The notes: a model not told the origin generated them from the letters alone. A stretch of DNA of 64,000 nucleotides from Acidocella sp. (GCA_027308685.1 DAIDEE010000030.1:29089-93088); one strand, 5' to 3'. Shown: positions 26,706 to 36,422, counted from the first letter of the stretch. Numbers and translations are program-made.

Positions 26706-27116
26706 ATGGAACAATCCCGCCTCGCCGACGCTACCCGCGACACACGCCACATGTTCATCCGCGACCTGGTGCTCAACGCCTCGATCGGCGTTTATAAGCA
26801 TGAACATGACGCCACCCAGCGCATCCGCATCAACCTGGACCTCGCCATTCTCGACGATTCCGAGGAAAAACTCTCCCGCCCGGCGATTGGGCGCGACGAT
26901 CTGGCCCGGGTGGTGGACTATGAGGCCATCGTCAACCGCACCCGCGCCATTGTAGCCGCCGGTCATGTGCAGTTGGTGGAAACCCTGGCTGAGCGCTTGG
27001 CGGAGTCTTGCCTCACGGACCCTAGGGTTGTGTTGGTGCGCGTCAGGGTTGAAAAGCTTGATGTTTTCGCGGATGCAGCATCGGCTGGCGTTGAGGTTGA
27101 ACGGCGGAATTGTTAG
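26706..27116 (+). CDS. folB: dihydroneopterin aldolase (FolB-like)
   Basis: FolB cleaves 7,8-dihydroneopterin in folate synthesis. In the 136-residue product the core begins FIRDLVLNASIGVYKHEHDATQRIRINLDL, with DLARVVDYEAIV and the catalytic-region HVQLVETLAERLA, then VRVRVEKLDVFADA. The length is a little above the usual 120 because of an N-terminal 15-residue extension; the internal ATG before FIRDL is an alternative start. No other folate genes are adjacent. Confidence 0.9.
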   Translation: MEQSRLADATRDTRHMFIRDLVLNASIGVYKHEHDATQRIRINLDLAILDDSEEKLSRPAIGRDDLARVVDYEAIVNRTRAIVAAGHVQLVETLAERLAESCLTDPRVVLVRVRVEKLDVFADAASAGVEVERRNC

Positions 27117-27327
27117 TTTTCCACCACCAGAAATTCGTTAATAACAAAAGGGTTTATCCCTCAATCTTAACACAAATGTGACAGCCCATTTGTAAATATA
27201 TCAAATAAAATCAACATGTTAACTGAAAATTACCGAACACATTTCACTACCGTTCCAGAATCTGGAAACTCCGTGTTAACCTGCATGATTCACTTTTTCC
27301 CACAGACTTATCCACAGATAAAACCTC
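27117..27327. promoter_or_regulatory. AT-rich intergenic region with a perfect DnaA box
   Basis: This 211-base gap is much more AT-rich than its surroundings. It holds a perfect DnaA box TTATCCACA (27308-27316), weaker box-like TTTCCCACA and TTTTCCACC, two GTTAAC sites (27218, 27275) and the palindrome TTCCAGA-A-TCTGGAA (27253-27267). It could be a replication-origin-like or DnaA-regulated region upstream of uvrC. Only one full-consensus box is visible, so origin status is unproven. Confidence 0.4.
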
Positions 27328-29211
27328 TTGACCGTGTATAACATATCTCCCGCAACGGGCGTCACTATTATTGAAACCGCTCTGGAAACGATGCCGGCAA
27401 ACCCCGGTGTTTATCGTATGCTCGATGTCAAAGGCGACGCACTTTACGTCGGCAAAGCCAAAAATCTCAAAAAGCGGGTGGTATCTTACACACAGGTTTC
27501 ACGCCTGCCCGAACGCCTGCGGCGAATGGTGGCTGACACCGCCGCGATGGAGATTTTAACCACCCATACCGAAGCCGAAGCGCTGCTGCTGGAAGCCAAC
27601 CTGATCAAGCGCTTAAAACCGCGCTACAACATCCTGTTACGCGACGATAAGTCATATTCCTGGCTGATGCTGACCGAGGACCATACGTTCCCGCAAATTT
27701 CTAAACATCGCGGTGCCAGGGTACGCAAAGCGAGTTACTGGGGGCCGTTCGCCTCCGCCTGGTCTGTCGGTCAGACCGTTCAAGCCATCCAACGGGTGTT
27801 CCTGATCCGCAATTGCCCGGACACAATTTTCACCAACCGGACGCGCCCTTGCCTACTGTACCAAATCAAACGCTGCGCCGCGCCATGCGTTGGCCGCATC
27901 TCGGAAACCGATTACGCTTTGTTAGTCAGCCAGGCCAAAGCGTTCCTGTCAGGAAAATCGGGGGCGGTGCAAAAAGAACTCGCCACCGAAATGGAAAAAG
28001 CTGCCGAAAAACTTGAATTTGAACGCGCCGCCGCCATCCGCGACCGGATCCGCGGCCTCACCTATATTCAGGGCTCGGATGTCATCAACCCGGCCAGCCT
28101 CACCGATGCCGATGTGATCGCGCTGCACCAGGAAGCCGGACAATCCTGCGTGCAGGTGTTCTTTATTCGCGGCGGCCGCAACAACGGCAACCGCAGCGTC
28201 TTTCCCGCACACAGCAAGGGCGAGGAACCAGCCCAGGTGATGGCCGCCTTCATCGCGCAATTTTACGATGACAAACCGCCGCCGCCGCTGCTGCTACTCT
28301 CGCATGAACCCGAGGATGCCGCGCTGCTGACTGAAGCATTGTCATTGAAAGCCGAGCATAAAATCGGCCTGATGGTGCCAAAGCGTGGTGAGAAATACGA
28401 TGTGGTGAAACATGCGGCAACCAACGCCCGCGAGGCGCTGGAGCGCAAGCTGGCCGAAACCGCCGGGCAAGGCAAATTGCTGGCAGCCGTCATGGAAGTT
28501 TTCAACTTACCCGAAGCGCCGACGCGCATTGAGACCTATGATAACTCGCATATCATGGGCACCTCGGCTTATGGGGTGATGGTGGCCGCTGGGCCTGAGG
28601 GGTTTATCAAATCCGCTTACCGTAAATTTGCCATCAAAACCGCAATGAAACCCGGCGATGATTTCGCGATGATGCGCGAAGTGCTGCAACGCCGCTTCTC
28701 GCGCGCATTGGCCGAGAACCCCGACCGCTCGGATGAAACCTGGCCTTCGCTCATCCTCATCGACGGCGGTGCCGGCCAGCTCTCGGCGGTCACCGGCATC
28801 ATGGCAGACCTTGGCCTCGGCGATATTCCGCTGGTGGCGATTGCCAAAGGCCCCGACCGCGATGCCGGGCGCGAATGGTTCCACACCGCCGGACGCGAAG
28901 CGTTCCAACTGCCGCCGCGCGACCCGGTATTATATTTCCTGCAACGGCTGCGCGATGAAGCCCACCGCTTCGCCATCACCACCCACCGCAATGCGCGGTC
29001 CAAAAAAATTACGGTGAGCGAATTAGATGATGTGGAGGGCATCGGCCCGGCCCGCAAAAAAGCCCTGCTCAACCATTTTGGGTCCGCCAGCGCCGTGAAG
29101 GCCGCCGGGCTGAAAGCGTTGGAAGCCGTGACCGGCATCAACAAAACCACCGCCCGCATGGTTTATGCGTATTTTCATCCGGGGGTGGTGCTGGAGGAAA
29201 CCGATGAATAA
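27328..29211 (+). CDS. uvrC: excinuclease ABC subunit C
   Basis: UvrC makes both incisions in nucleotide excision repair. The 627-residue product has the N-terminal GIY-YIG nuclease ([30 protein letters not shown]), the cysteine segment [20 protein letters not shown], a UVR motif (about 205-240), the RNase H-like C-terminal nuclease ([30 protein letters not shown]) and a helix-hairpin-helix end ([18 protein letters not shown]). The frame opens at TTG 27328; GTG at 27334 or the ATG at 27391 are alternatives, the last being too close to the GIY-YIG start. Confidence 0.96.
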   Translation: MTVYNISPATGVTIIETALETMPANPGVYRMLDVKGDALYVGKAKNLKKRVVSYTQVSRLPERLRRMVADTAAMEILTTHTEAEALLLEANLIKRLKPRYNILLRDDKSYSWLMLTEDHTFPQISKHRGARVRKASYWGPFASAWSVGQTVQAIQRVFLIRNCPDTIFTNRTRPCLLYQIKRCAAPCVGRISETDYALLVSQAKAFLSGKSGAVQKELATEMEKAAEKLEFERAAAIRDRIRGLTYIQGSDVINPASLTDADVIALHQEAGQSCVQVFFIRGGRNNGNRSVFPAHSKGEEPAQVMAAFIAQFYDDKPPPPLLLLSHEPEDAALLTEALSLKAEHKIGLMVPKRGEKYDVVKHAATNAREALERKLAETAGQGKLLAAVMEVFNLPEAPTRIETYDNSHIMGTSAYGVMVAAGPEGFIKSAYRKFAIKTAMKPGDDFAMMREVLQRRFSRALAENPDRSDETWPSLILIDGGAGQLSAVTGIMADLGLGDIPLVAIAKGPDRDAGREWFHTAGREAFQLPPRDPVLYFLQRLRDEAHRFAITTHRNARSKKITVSELDDVEGIGPARKKALLNHFGSASAVKAAGLKALEAVTGINKTTARMVYAYFHPGVVLEETDE

Positions 29212-29317
29212 ATCGGTTTTTCCCTGTCCTCTCCCTTCGTCATTGCCGCGCATGCGAAAATCTTCTCATGAAGCCCGCATATACCCGCCTGCGCGGCGCT
29301 AACGAACGCGATGGCCT

Positions 29318-30445
29318 TCACTGGCTCGGTGTAATCACTACCGGCATACCATTCGGTGCGGCTTGCGCAATCGCACCCGGCGCGTTCATTTGAATTACCT
29401 CAATCGCGCTGCTCACGCTGGTCTGCGGGGCCGTGGTACTGGTGGCCTGCGCCGGCGCATCTTGTCTCGGTTGCAGGGCGATACGACCCGCCGCCGCATC
29501 GTACAGCACGTCATTATAAAAAAACGGCAAAAACCCGCTGAGAATATAGCTCTGCTGGGTATCGGCGGCCTGCTGCAACAAGCCGGTGCCAGGGCTTTCG
29601 TCCACCTTGAACGGCATTGTCAGGCTGGTCTGGTTGGCGGATGTAAACCGCAACGAGGCGTTTTCCCCGGCACTCCATAGCGTGGTGTTCACCGCATCGG
29701 GAATATACACAATCATCCCCGGAGAGCCGGTATCGAGGATCGTCGGTCCACAAACCTGTTGGGTGGTGCTCAGATTATTCAAACATCCCGGCAAAGTATC
29801 CAGCCAGCCGCCGCCGCTGCGGGCCAGCGCAAAACTTTGCGCGTCATGCACATCGTTATCATCCGGGTTGATAATCAACGCCCCGGTCTGGTGGCTGTTC
29901 GGTTCGGGTAGTTCAATCAGCCAACGCTTCGCCCCGATATGCATCAGCGGGTTTTCGCTGTCGCTGCCGGCCTGCAGGCTGATGCCGAGAATCGCCTGGA
30001 ACCCCTGGCCCGCAATCCCGTCACCGCCGATGCCGTAGTCACGCGCCGCCAGCATCGCGGCACCGCAGCCTGGCCGGAAATCCATACACGAGGCCTGGTC
30101 CACAAGCTCGAACCGCACCGGATTGTCGGTGCTGGCATCACCGATGCTCAGCGGGGCGGTACCGATGGTACCGGTGAGCTTATCGCCAGCGCTGAACGAC
30201 GAGGCACTGATAAAATGCGTATCCTGATAATTCTGCGCGGGCACCATGGCGCGAAATACCCGCAAGCCGGTTGAACCCGTATCAAGCAACGCCGGAAACG
30301 GCGCACCACCGCCCACACTCACCGGCACGCTGTAGCGCAGATCGCCATTCGGCAAAATCACCTCGGAAATTGGCACCACCACCCGCGGGGCATCGGCCAT
30401 CGCCAGATGCGGCAACAGCAACAGCGGGGCGATGAGAATTTTCAT
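29318..30445 (-). CDS. secreted pepsin-like (bilobal aspartic peptidase/DUF3443-like) protein
   Basis: This 375-residue protein has a signal peptide (MKILIAPLLLLPHLAMA). Two Asp motifs occur, ALLDTGSTGLRVF (Asp55) and TILDTGSPGMIVY (Asp238), 183 residues apart, the same spacing as the two catalytic Asp of pepsin. A flap-like SAGDKLTGTIGTAPLSIG and two hydrophobic-hydrophobic-Gly segments (AILGISL; YILSGFLPFFYNDVLYD then GRIALQP) fit the pepsin double-psi fold. The DTGS-x-GLR and LPFFY strings also resemble DUF3443 proteins. Proteolytic activity is inference. The ATG overlaps the upstream permease stop by four bases. Confidence 0.72.
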   Translation of the reverse strand: MKILIAPLLLLPHLAMADAPRVVVPISEVILPNGDLRYSVPVSVGGGAPFPALLDTGSTGLRVFRAMVPAQNYQDTHFISASSFSAGDKLTGTIGTAPLSIGDASTDNPVRFELVDQASCMDFRPGCGAAMLAARDYGIGGDGIAGQGFQAILGISLQAGSDSENPLMHIGAKRWLIELPEPNSHQTGALIINPDDNDVHDAQSFALARSGGGWLDTLPGCLNNLSTTQQVCGPTILDTGSPGMIVYIPDAVNTTLWSAGENASLRFTSANQTSLTMPFKVDESPGTGLLQQAADTQQSYILSGFLPFFYNDVLYDAAAGRIALQPRQDAPAQATSTTAPQTSVSSAIEVIQMNAPGAIAQAAPNGMPVVITPSQ

Positions 30446-31713
30446 GCGGGGGCCCGGCGGTCCTCAGGCGGGTAGTAGCGCAAAATCACCAATAACAACC
30501 CCACAGCGGGCACGGCTGCGAAGCTGGTCATAATGAAAAAGGGAATAAACCCCATCGCCGCCGCCATAAAGCCCGAAAGCCCGCCGATGGTGCGTAACGC
30601 CAATGGGGCCAGCGAGGACAGCAGCGCATATTGGGTGGCGGTAAATTGCCGGTTGCACAGGCCCGACATGTAAGTCAGGAACGTGGCATCCTGAAACCCC
30701 TCGGCGAAGGATTCCAGCACCGAGGTGATCACCAGCATATGCGGCTGGCCGGGAAACAGCCCCAAAGCCGGGTACATCAACAGCGCCAATGTTTGAAATA
30801 ACGTTGTCAGCAGCAGGGCTTTTCCCACGCCAATGCGGGTGACCAGCCAGCCGCCCAGCGCCGTGCCGATCAAGGTGGCCGCGAGAGAAATTGGCCCATT
30901 CGCCACCGCGATCACCGCGCGGTTGAAGCCCAGCGAGGTGTAATAAGGTGCCAGCATCACCCCGGCCAGCGCCTCGCCCAGCCGGAATGAGATGATAAAC
31001 GCCACCATCACCAGCGCCCCGCGCCGCGACAAAAACTCCTGCAGGGGCGCCACCACCGCCTCGGCAAAGCGGGCGGCAAAACCATTTGTATGCGGCAGCA
31101 CCGGCACCACCGGCTCAGCCGCCAGCAAGGTGGCCAACGGCCCCAGCAGCGCCAACCCGGCTACCAGCAAAATCGCCTCATGCCAGCCAGTTTGCACCGA
31201 GAGCGCGATCACCCCGGCACCCGAGATCAGCATCGCCGCCCGGTAGCCCCACACGTAGCAGGCCAGCGCCACACCTTGCTGGTCGAGCGCAAAGGTTTCG
31301 ATCCGCCAGGCGTCGATGAGAATATCCTGACTGGCGGACACAAACGCCAGCGCCGCGCCAAACGCCAGCGTGCCGGCGATGCTGGCCGCCGGGTTTGAGA
31401 GCGCCAGCCCGGCAATCGCCATGATCAGTGCACCCTGCACCAGCAGCAGCCAACCCCGCCGGCGCCCAAGACGCCATGTGACAGGTGCGGCCAACTCATC
31501 GAACACCGGCGCCCATAAAAACTTTAACGTGTAAGCCAACCCGATATTGGCGGTCAGCCCGATCACCCCCAGTGCTAAATGCTCGGATGACAACCACATC
31601 CGCAGCGTAAAGCCCGAAAGCGCCAAAGGCAGCCCGGAGGCGAAGCCCAGCATCGTCATCAACGCCAGATTTTTAAGCGAAATTCCTGCGCCGATGTCGC
31701 TCAACCGGCTCAC
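30442..31713 (-). CDS. AmpG-like MFS permease
   Basis: This 423-residue protein has 12 predicted helices and an AmpG/PAT-family N-terminus: LMTMLGFASGLPLALSGFTLRMWL, then LKFLWAPVFDELAAP, the RRRGWLLLVQ loop and AFVSASQDILIDAWRIE. AmpG imports anhydro-muropeptides for cell-wall recycling and beta-lactamase induction; related PAT members transport acetyl-CoA or other solutes. Its stop overlaps the pepsin-like gene (ATGA), so the two are translationally coupled. It lies six bases after the DUF3617-like gene on the same strand. Confidence 0.87.
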   Translation of the reverse strand: MSRLSDIGAGISLKNLALMTMLGFASGLPLALSGFTLRMWLSSEHLALGVIGLTANIGLAYTLKFLWAPVFDELAAPVTWRLGRRRGWLLLVQGALIMAIAGLALSNPAASIAGTLAFGAALAFVSASQDILIDAWRIETFALDQQGVALACYVWGYRAAMLISGAGVIALSVQTGWHEAILLVAGLALLGPLATLLAAEPVVPVLPHTNGFAARFAEAVVAPLQEFLSRRGALVMVAFIISFRLGEALAGVMLAPYYTSLGFNRAVIAVANGPISLAATLIGTALGGWLVTRIGVGKALLLTTLFQTLALLMYPALGLFPGQPHMLVITSVLESFAEGFQDATFLTYMSGLCNRQFTATQYALLSSLAPLALRTIGGLSGFMAAAMGFIPFFIMTSFAAVPAVGLLLVILRYYPPEDRRAPA

Positions 31714-31719
31714 CGCAAA

Positions 31720-32256
31720 TTACTGGTTGCCAGCATCATTGATATTATCAGCCTTCACAAACTGGCCGTTTTCAATGTCACCCTCGTCACCGGGCTGCAT
31801 ACCGGCAATGCACGGACCCTGAAATTTCATCTCGGCCCGCAACCGCACCGGCCCGGTAGCGCTGGTCACGCTCCCCACCAACTCAACGGTTTCGCTATCC
31901 ACGTAATTGATCTGCGTGTGGATCTTTACCGGCTTGCCCTCATCCTTGCAGGCGCCGTCGATCTCATATGTGGTACCAGCGCCTGAGATATTCATGCTGG
32001 AGCAGGAACTGCCCTCGAAGGTGAAAAATTTCAAATCTGTCGCAGGGTCAACACAGCTGACCGTTACGATCGGCGCCCCATCACGATATTTTTTGCCATC
32101 GGCCAGGGTCACCACTGTGCTGCTTTGCCACATTCCTGCCTGACGCAACGGCAAAGTGGCAGCCCGCGCATCATGGGCGGCCATTGTTGCGAACCCCAAA
32201 ACAAATGTTGCTAAAATAAAACGACGAATTCCATCACCAAGCACAACATAACGCAT
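31720..32256 (-). CDS. DUF3617-like secreted protein
   Basis: This 178-residue protein has a signal peptide (ILATFVLGFATMAAHDARA). The mature part has the DUF3617-like pattern: a leading RQAGMWQSSTVV, paired cysteines around VSCVDPATDLKFF and SSCSSMNIS, YEIDGACKDEGKPVKIHTQINY and a beta-rich end. The function of this periplasmic family is unknown. A decayed relative lies just upstream. It begins the run toward the AmpG-like permease. Confidence 0.65.
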   Translation of the reverse strand: MRYVVLGDGIRRFILATFVLGFATMAAHDARAATLPLRQAGMWQSSTVVTLADGKKYRDGAPIVTVSCVDPATDLKFFTFEGSSCSSMNISGAGTTYEIDGACKDEGKPVKIHTQINYVDSETVELVGSVTSATGPVRLRAEMKFQGPCIAGMQPGDEGDIENGQFVKADNINDAGNQ

Positions 32257-32449
32257 GTCGAGTCCCCTTATCGCTTAAAGGGTCTTTGGCACGTCGTTTA
32301 TATTTGTCAATTTTTTGAAGATCCCAGCCGCCAATGCCGCAAATTTTTACCCCGAATGGCAACCGCTAATGTTTATCTAATACATTCCCCTGTTTCTTGA
32401 AAACACCACTCTGCATGACGTGCCGCCGCATGGAATACCCGCCTATGGC

Positions 32450-32745
32450 TTAAGGTTTGGTGGAACCAGTCTGAACATTGCCGGTTGCCTTGGCTCACCA
32501 TCGCCGCCCCATGCGGGCCGGGGCAGGGGCCATGAATGTCTTAGGCATTGCCATCGGCGACAAAATCGCTCTTCGTGCAGCCGCCGGACATGAGCTTTTT
32601 GCGCTCCAGCGCTTCGGTCGCGGGGTCGGTGCACATAGCTGTCACCATCGTCTGCCCGGTGCGGTCCATCACCTAGCCGTTGACCGTCATGTGCATAGTA
32701 GGTGTCATGGTGGTCTGCCAAAAACCAGCGCGGCGGTCCCTATGA
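32450..32745 (-). pseudogene. decayed DUF3617-like gene
   Basis: On the minus strand a DUF3617-like sequence can be read across stops: RRAGFWQTTMTPTMHMTVNG, stop (TAG), VMDRTGQTMVTAMCTDPATE..., stop (TAA), DIHGPCPGPHGAAMVSQGN, then a frame change to TGNVQTGSTKP and a stop at 32450-32452. It matches the intact neighbour in the A-G-F/M-W and C-x-DPAT motifs. The signal peptide is not recognisable. Two in-frame stops plus a frameshift make a functional product unlikely. The remaining gap (32257-32449) shows nothing supportable. Confidence 0.75.
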
Positions 32746-32842
32746 TATCCAATATCATAACCCTGCATCATCGAATGCCCTGGTGCCTATTTATGCACCA
32801 AGGTTACCTGAAAAATACCGTTTACGCGATGGATCTATGACG

Positions 32843-32866
32843 AAAGGCGGCCTAAACCGCCCTTCA
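32843..32866 (-). terminator. terminator of typA
   Basis: On the minus strand GGGCGG-TTTAGG-CCGCC is followed by TTTCG just after the typA stop. A five- to six-base GC stem with a short T-run fits a weak rho-independent terminator. Confidence 0.6.
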
Positions 32867-32876
32867 TAACAAATCG

Positions 32877-34712
32877 TTAAGCTGCGTCGTCCGACTTTTT
32901 ATCGGCGCGCTTGCGGGCGTTCGGGTCCAGATGCTTCTTACGCAAACGGATCGCACCAGGCGTTACTTCCACTAGCTCGTCGTCCTCGACATAAGCGATG
33001 GCTTGCTCCAGCGTCATCCGGCGGGGCGGCACCAGCAGCAGGGCTTCGTCCTTACCGGCGGCGCGGATGTTGGTGAGCTTCTTTTCCTTCACCGGGTTGA
33101 TATCGAGGTCGTTCTCGCGGCTGTGCTCACCCAGGATCATGCCCACGTAAACTTTTTCACCCGGGTTCACGAACATTACGCCGCGTTCCTGCAAAGCGAA
33201 CAGCGCATACTGCACGGCTTCGCCATCTTCCGATGAAATCAACGCACCATTGCGGCGGCCTTCAATGGCACCCTTCCAGGGGCCATACCCTGCGAACAAA
33301 CGGTTCATCACGCCAGAGCCGCGCGTATCTGTGAGAAACTCACCATGATACCCGATCAACCCGCGCGAGGGGATGCGGAAGGTTAAACGCTGCTTGCCAC
33401 CGCCGGAGGGGCGAATGTCCTGCAACTCGCCTTTGCGGCGCGACATTTTCTCAACCACTACGCCGGCGAACGGCTCATCAACGTCGATCAGCGTATCTTC
33501 ATACGGCTCTTCGCGCTCGCCGGTTTCCGGGTTCTTGCGGGTCAGCACTTTCGGGCGGCCAATGGTCAGCTCAAAGCCCTCGCGGCGCATCTGCTCGATC
33601 AAAACGCCAAGCTGCAATTCACCGCGGCCCGAAACTTCAAACGCATCGGTTTCGGTGGAATCCTGCACATGAATGGCTACGTTGCCTTCGGCTTCGCGGT
33701 ACAAACGGTCACGAATTTGGCGCGAAGTGACTTTTTTGCCCTCGCGGCCCGCCAGCGGGCCATCATTGATGCGGAAGGTCATCGCCAACGTCGGCGGGTC
33801 GATCGGGGTGGCGGGCAGCGGGCCGGGCAGGTCCGGCGAGCCGATGGTTTCCGGCACGGTAGCGTCGGTAAGGCCGGCGACGGCGATGATATCACCAGCC
33901 GAGACTTCATCAACAGCCACCCGTTCCAGGCCACGGAAGGAGAGCAGCTTGGTCAGACGGCCGGTTTCCACCACGGTGCCGTCCAGGCGGTACACCTTCA
34001 CCGGCATGTTCAAGGTGGCGCGGCCTTGTTCAACACGGCCAGTGAGCACTCGGCCCAAAAACGTGTCAGATTCCAGAATCGACGCCACCATGCCGAACGG
34101 CGCGGTCGGGTCGAGGTCAGGGGCCGGAACATGCGAGAGGATCAGGTCAAACAGCGGGTTCAGATTGGTCCGCTCGTCGGTCAACTCCTTCACCGCCCAG
34201 CCCTGCCGGCCGGAGGCAAACAGCATCGGGAAGTCAAGCTGCTCATCGGACGCGCCAAGGGCCGCGAAAAGGTCGAAAATCTCGTTATGCACGTCATCAG
34301 GGCGGGCGTCCTGGCGGTCGATTTTATTGACCACCACAATCGGCCGCAGCCCCTGCGCCAGCGCCTTGCCCAGCACGAACTTGGTTTGCGGCAGCACGCC
34401 CTCGGCGGCATCCACCAAAATCACCGCGCCATCCACCATGTTGAGAATCCGCTCCACCTCGCCGCCGAAATCGGCATGGCCTGGGGTATCGACGATGTTG
34501 ATGCGGGTATCGTTCCACACCACCGAAGCCACTTTGGCGAGAATGGTAATACCACGCTCTTTTTCGAGGTCATTTCGGTCAAGGGCGCGCTCGGTCAGCG
34601 CCTGATGGGCAGCAAACGCCCCGGATTGGCGGAGCAACTGGTCAACAAGGGTGGTTTTACCATGATCGACGTGGGCGATGATGGCGACGTTACGGATATT
34701 CAGAACGGACAT
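32877..34712 (-). CDS. typA: translational GTPase TypA/BipA
   Basis: This ribosome-associated GTPase is involved in 50S assembly and stress adaptation. The 611-residue product has G1 AHVDHGKTTLVDQLL, G2 RGITI, G3 DTPGHADFGGEVER, G4 NKIDR, then EF-Tu-like domain 2, an EF-G-like domain (GRGELQLGVLIEQMRREG) and the BipA-specific C-terminus ending RKKHLDPNARKR. The track begins 24 codons upstream, but MSVLNIRNVAIIAHVDHG (34712) is the family start. Confidence 0.97.
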   Translation of the reverse strand: MSVLNIRNVAIIAHVDHGKTTLVDQLLRQSGAFAAHQALTERALDRNDLEKERGITILAKVASVVWNDTRINIVDTPGHADFGGEVERILNMVDGAVILVDAAEGVLPQTKFVLGKALAQGLRPIVVVNKIDRQDARPDDVHNEIFDLFAALGASDEQLDFPMLFASGRQGWAVKELTDERTNLNPLFDLILSHVPAPDLDPTAPFGMVASILESDTFLGRVLTGRVEQGRATLNMPVKVYRLDGTVVETGRLTKLLSFRGLERVAVDEVSAGDIIAVAGLTDATVPETIGSPDLPGPLPATPIDPPTLAMTFRINDGPLAGREGKKVTSRQIRDRLYREAEGNVAIHVQDSTETDAFEVSGRGELQLGVLIEQMRREGFELTIGRPKVLTRKNPETGEREEPYEDTLIDVDEPFAGVVVEKMSRRKGELQDIRPSGGGKQRLTFRIPSRGLIGYHGEFLTDTRGSGVMNRLFAGYGPWKGAIEGRRNGALISSEDGEAVQYALFALQERGVMFVNPGEKVYVGMILGEHSRENDLDINPVKEKKLTNIRAAGKDEALLLVPPRRMTLEQAIAYVEDDELVEVTPGAIRLRKKHLDPNARKRADKKSDDAA

Positions 34713-34836
34713 TTTTAAGGGCAACCTGCTAGTTTCGCTGCCCGCATAGCCATATTGCGGCGCAAAAGCGAGTGGCAAAACCAAATGGGCGCTATGCAGC
34801 GGCCATTTCCGTCAAAATCATCGATATTTAACGAAA

Positions 34837-35277
34837 TTAATGCGCCATGGGCAGCATCGCCTGATGGGTCAGATGCGCGGCCTGGCTAAAATCTCCGCTC
34901 GCCAGCGCGGCCCGGGCTTGCTCGATGATCTCGACCCGCGATGAGTGGTCAACCGGAATCCCGGCTGATTGCGGCACCGCGCGGGTTAAAACCAGCGTCT
35001 CGGCGTGCGACAGGGCATCGTCGGCCTTCACCTTGTCGCGCCCATGAATTGCCGCGCCGGCAATCTGCAAATACGTCCGCACGCTGGCATCCTCGGGTAA
35101 TGGCGCATTGCTCATCATCGGACGTTGCATCGGCATCGCGGCCACCGGCGGCGACATCGAGGCAACATCCTGGTCGCCTGGCGGGGCGGATTGTGCGCAA
35201 GCCACGCCGGCTGACAGAATAATTGCTGCGGAAGCTAGCCATAATGAATGCACGGATAACAGCTTAGGTGAAAGCAT
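34837..35277 (-). CDS. hypothetical exported protein
   Basis: This 146-residue protein has a signal peptide (LWLASAAIILSAGVACAQS) and a Met/Pro-rich linker (VAAMPMQRPMMSNAPLPED). The rest is helical, with VRTYLQIAGAAIHGRDKVKADDALSHAETLVLTRAV and a second helix pair (SSRVEIIEQARAALASGDFSQAAHLTHQAM) suggesting a TPR-like fold. I do not recognise a family. It stands alone between typA and a GT9 gene. Confidence 0.6.
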   Translation of the reverse strand: MLSPKLLSVHSLWLASAAIILSAGVACAQSAPPGDQDVASMSPPVAAMPMQRPMMSNAPLPEDASVRTYLQIAGAAIHGRDKVKADDALSHAETLVLTRAVPQSAGIPVDHSSRVEIIEQARAALASGDFSQAAHLTHQAMLPMAH

Positions 35278-35420
35278 GGCGATCTCCTGAGATTTATCGA
35301 ATGGGTCGCGGCCACTACTGGTATGGCACCGCCTGTCTCAAAAAAAATGGGTAGCGGCGCTCGTGAACTCAAGCCCTACGCCGTTAAATTAAATTTACGG
35401 TTCGGAAAAACCACGTGCGG

Positions 35421-36422
35421 CTATAAAATGCTCATCAACGCATGCTGAACAGCCGTCGTGGGGATCGCCTGCATCTCTGATGAGTTCCAGGTTTGTGCTG
35501 TCAGAATACGCAGTTTTGCCGTTGTTGGTGCCAATTTTTCCGCACTGGTGGGGCCAAAAAGCGAGACCAGCGGCAATCCCGCCGCCGCCAACAAATGTCC
35601 GCCACCACAATCGGCCGCCAAACCAGCGGCACATCGCTCGGCCAGGGCGATCGTCAGATCGCAGGACAGCGTTAATCCGGCCGCCTGAGCGTCCTGCAAC
35701 GGAAAACGCGCCTTGGGCAAACGCTCTTTCATCGCGGCATAAATATCCATCTCCGACGGCCCAAGAATAATAGCGGGCTGATAGCCGCGATCCAGGAGGT
35801 CATTTGCGATAACGAGATGTTTTTCTAACGGCCATATTTTATGGCGCCCCCCGGCACCGGGAACAAGTGCCATATATTTTGGTCCGGCCGGCAGCAATTC
35901 AGCAGCGTGCTCACGGGTTTGCGCCGACAATATAATCGGCGCATCGGCGGTGACCGGCCTTCCCGCCGCCAGCGTCACTAATTGCAATAACCGATCGATC
36001 AGGCGTTTGGGCCGTCTTTTAATGAAGCTCGGCCGAACATCTGAAAATAAAAACCGCGCGGCGCAGGACATAAACATATCCGGCTCCAGTCGGCGCAGTG
36101 CGCGTGCCGTGCTTACCCGGCTTTGGGTATCAACCAACAAATTGATCCGCCGATCGTCCAATTTTTCAGCAAGCTCACGGCCAGTGCCGGTATGTTCAAA
36201 AACCTTGTCGATCAGCCCCTGTGTTATTTGCGCGAGTTCATGGGCGAAGGCGCTTTGGCCGTCTCCGGCAACCCAAATGATCTCATGCAGTGGAAACACG
36301 CTCCGCAGTGCGCGGACGAACGGCAACTTGATCAAAGCATCGCCGATCAGGTCGAGCCCGACATAGACAACGATTCTGCCGACATTATGGTTTTGATCCC
36401 GTGATGGAAATCGAGTTGTCAA
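35421..36422 (-). CDS. glycosyltransferase family 9 (heptosyltransferase-like)
   Basis: This 333-residue GT-B enzyme has an N-terminal RIVVYVGLDLIGDALIKLPFVRAL typical of ADP-heptose:LPS heptosyltransferases, with Asp replacing the usual R-x-G spacing, and a C-terminal ALVPGAGGRHKIWPLEKH donor region and SLFGPTSAEKLAPT ending, the conserved G-P-T of GT9. It probably adds a sugar to LPS core or another glycan. The frame opens with TTG (36422); no ATG precedes the conserved N-terminus. No LPS genes adjoin it. Confidence 0.85.
   Translation of the reverse strand: MTTRFPSRDQNHNVGRIVVYVGLDLIGDALIKLPFVRALRSVFPLHEIIWVAGDGQSAFAHELAQITQGLIDKVFEHTGTGRELAEKLDDRRINLLVDTQSRVSTARALRRLEPDMFMSCAARFLFSDVRPSFIKRRPKRLIDRLLQLVTLAAGRPVTADAPIILSAQTREHAAELLPAGPKYMALVPGAGGRHKIWPLEKHLVIANDLLDRGYQPAIILGPSEMDIYAAMKERLPKARFPLQDAQAAGLTLSCDLTIALAERCAAGLAADCGGGHLLAAAGLPLVSLFGPTSAEKLAPTTAKLRILTAQTWNSSEMQAIPTTAVQHALMSIL

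Noticed and set aside
32478-32840. 120-aa plus-strand ORF
   Set aside because: His/Arg-rich sequence without motifs, antisense to the better explained DUF3617-like relic.
33669-34718. 349-aa plus-strand ORF over typA
   Set aside because: It lies entirely antisense to the clear TypA/BipA gene, is low in recognisable motifs and is a codon-bias shadow.
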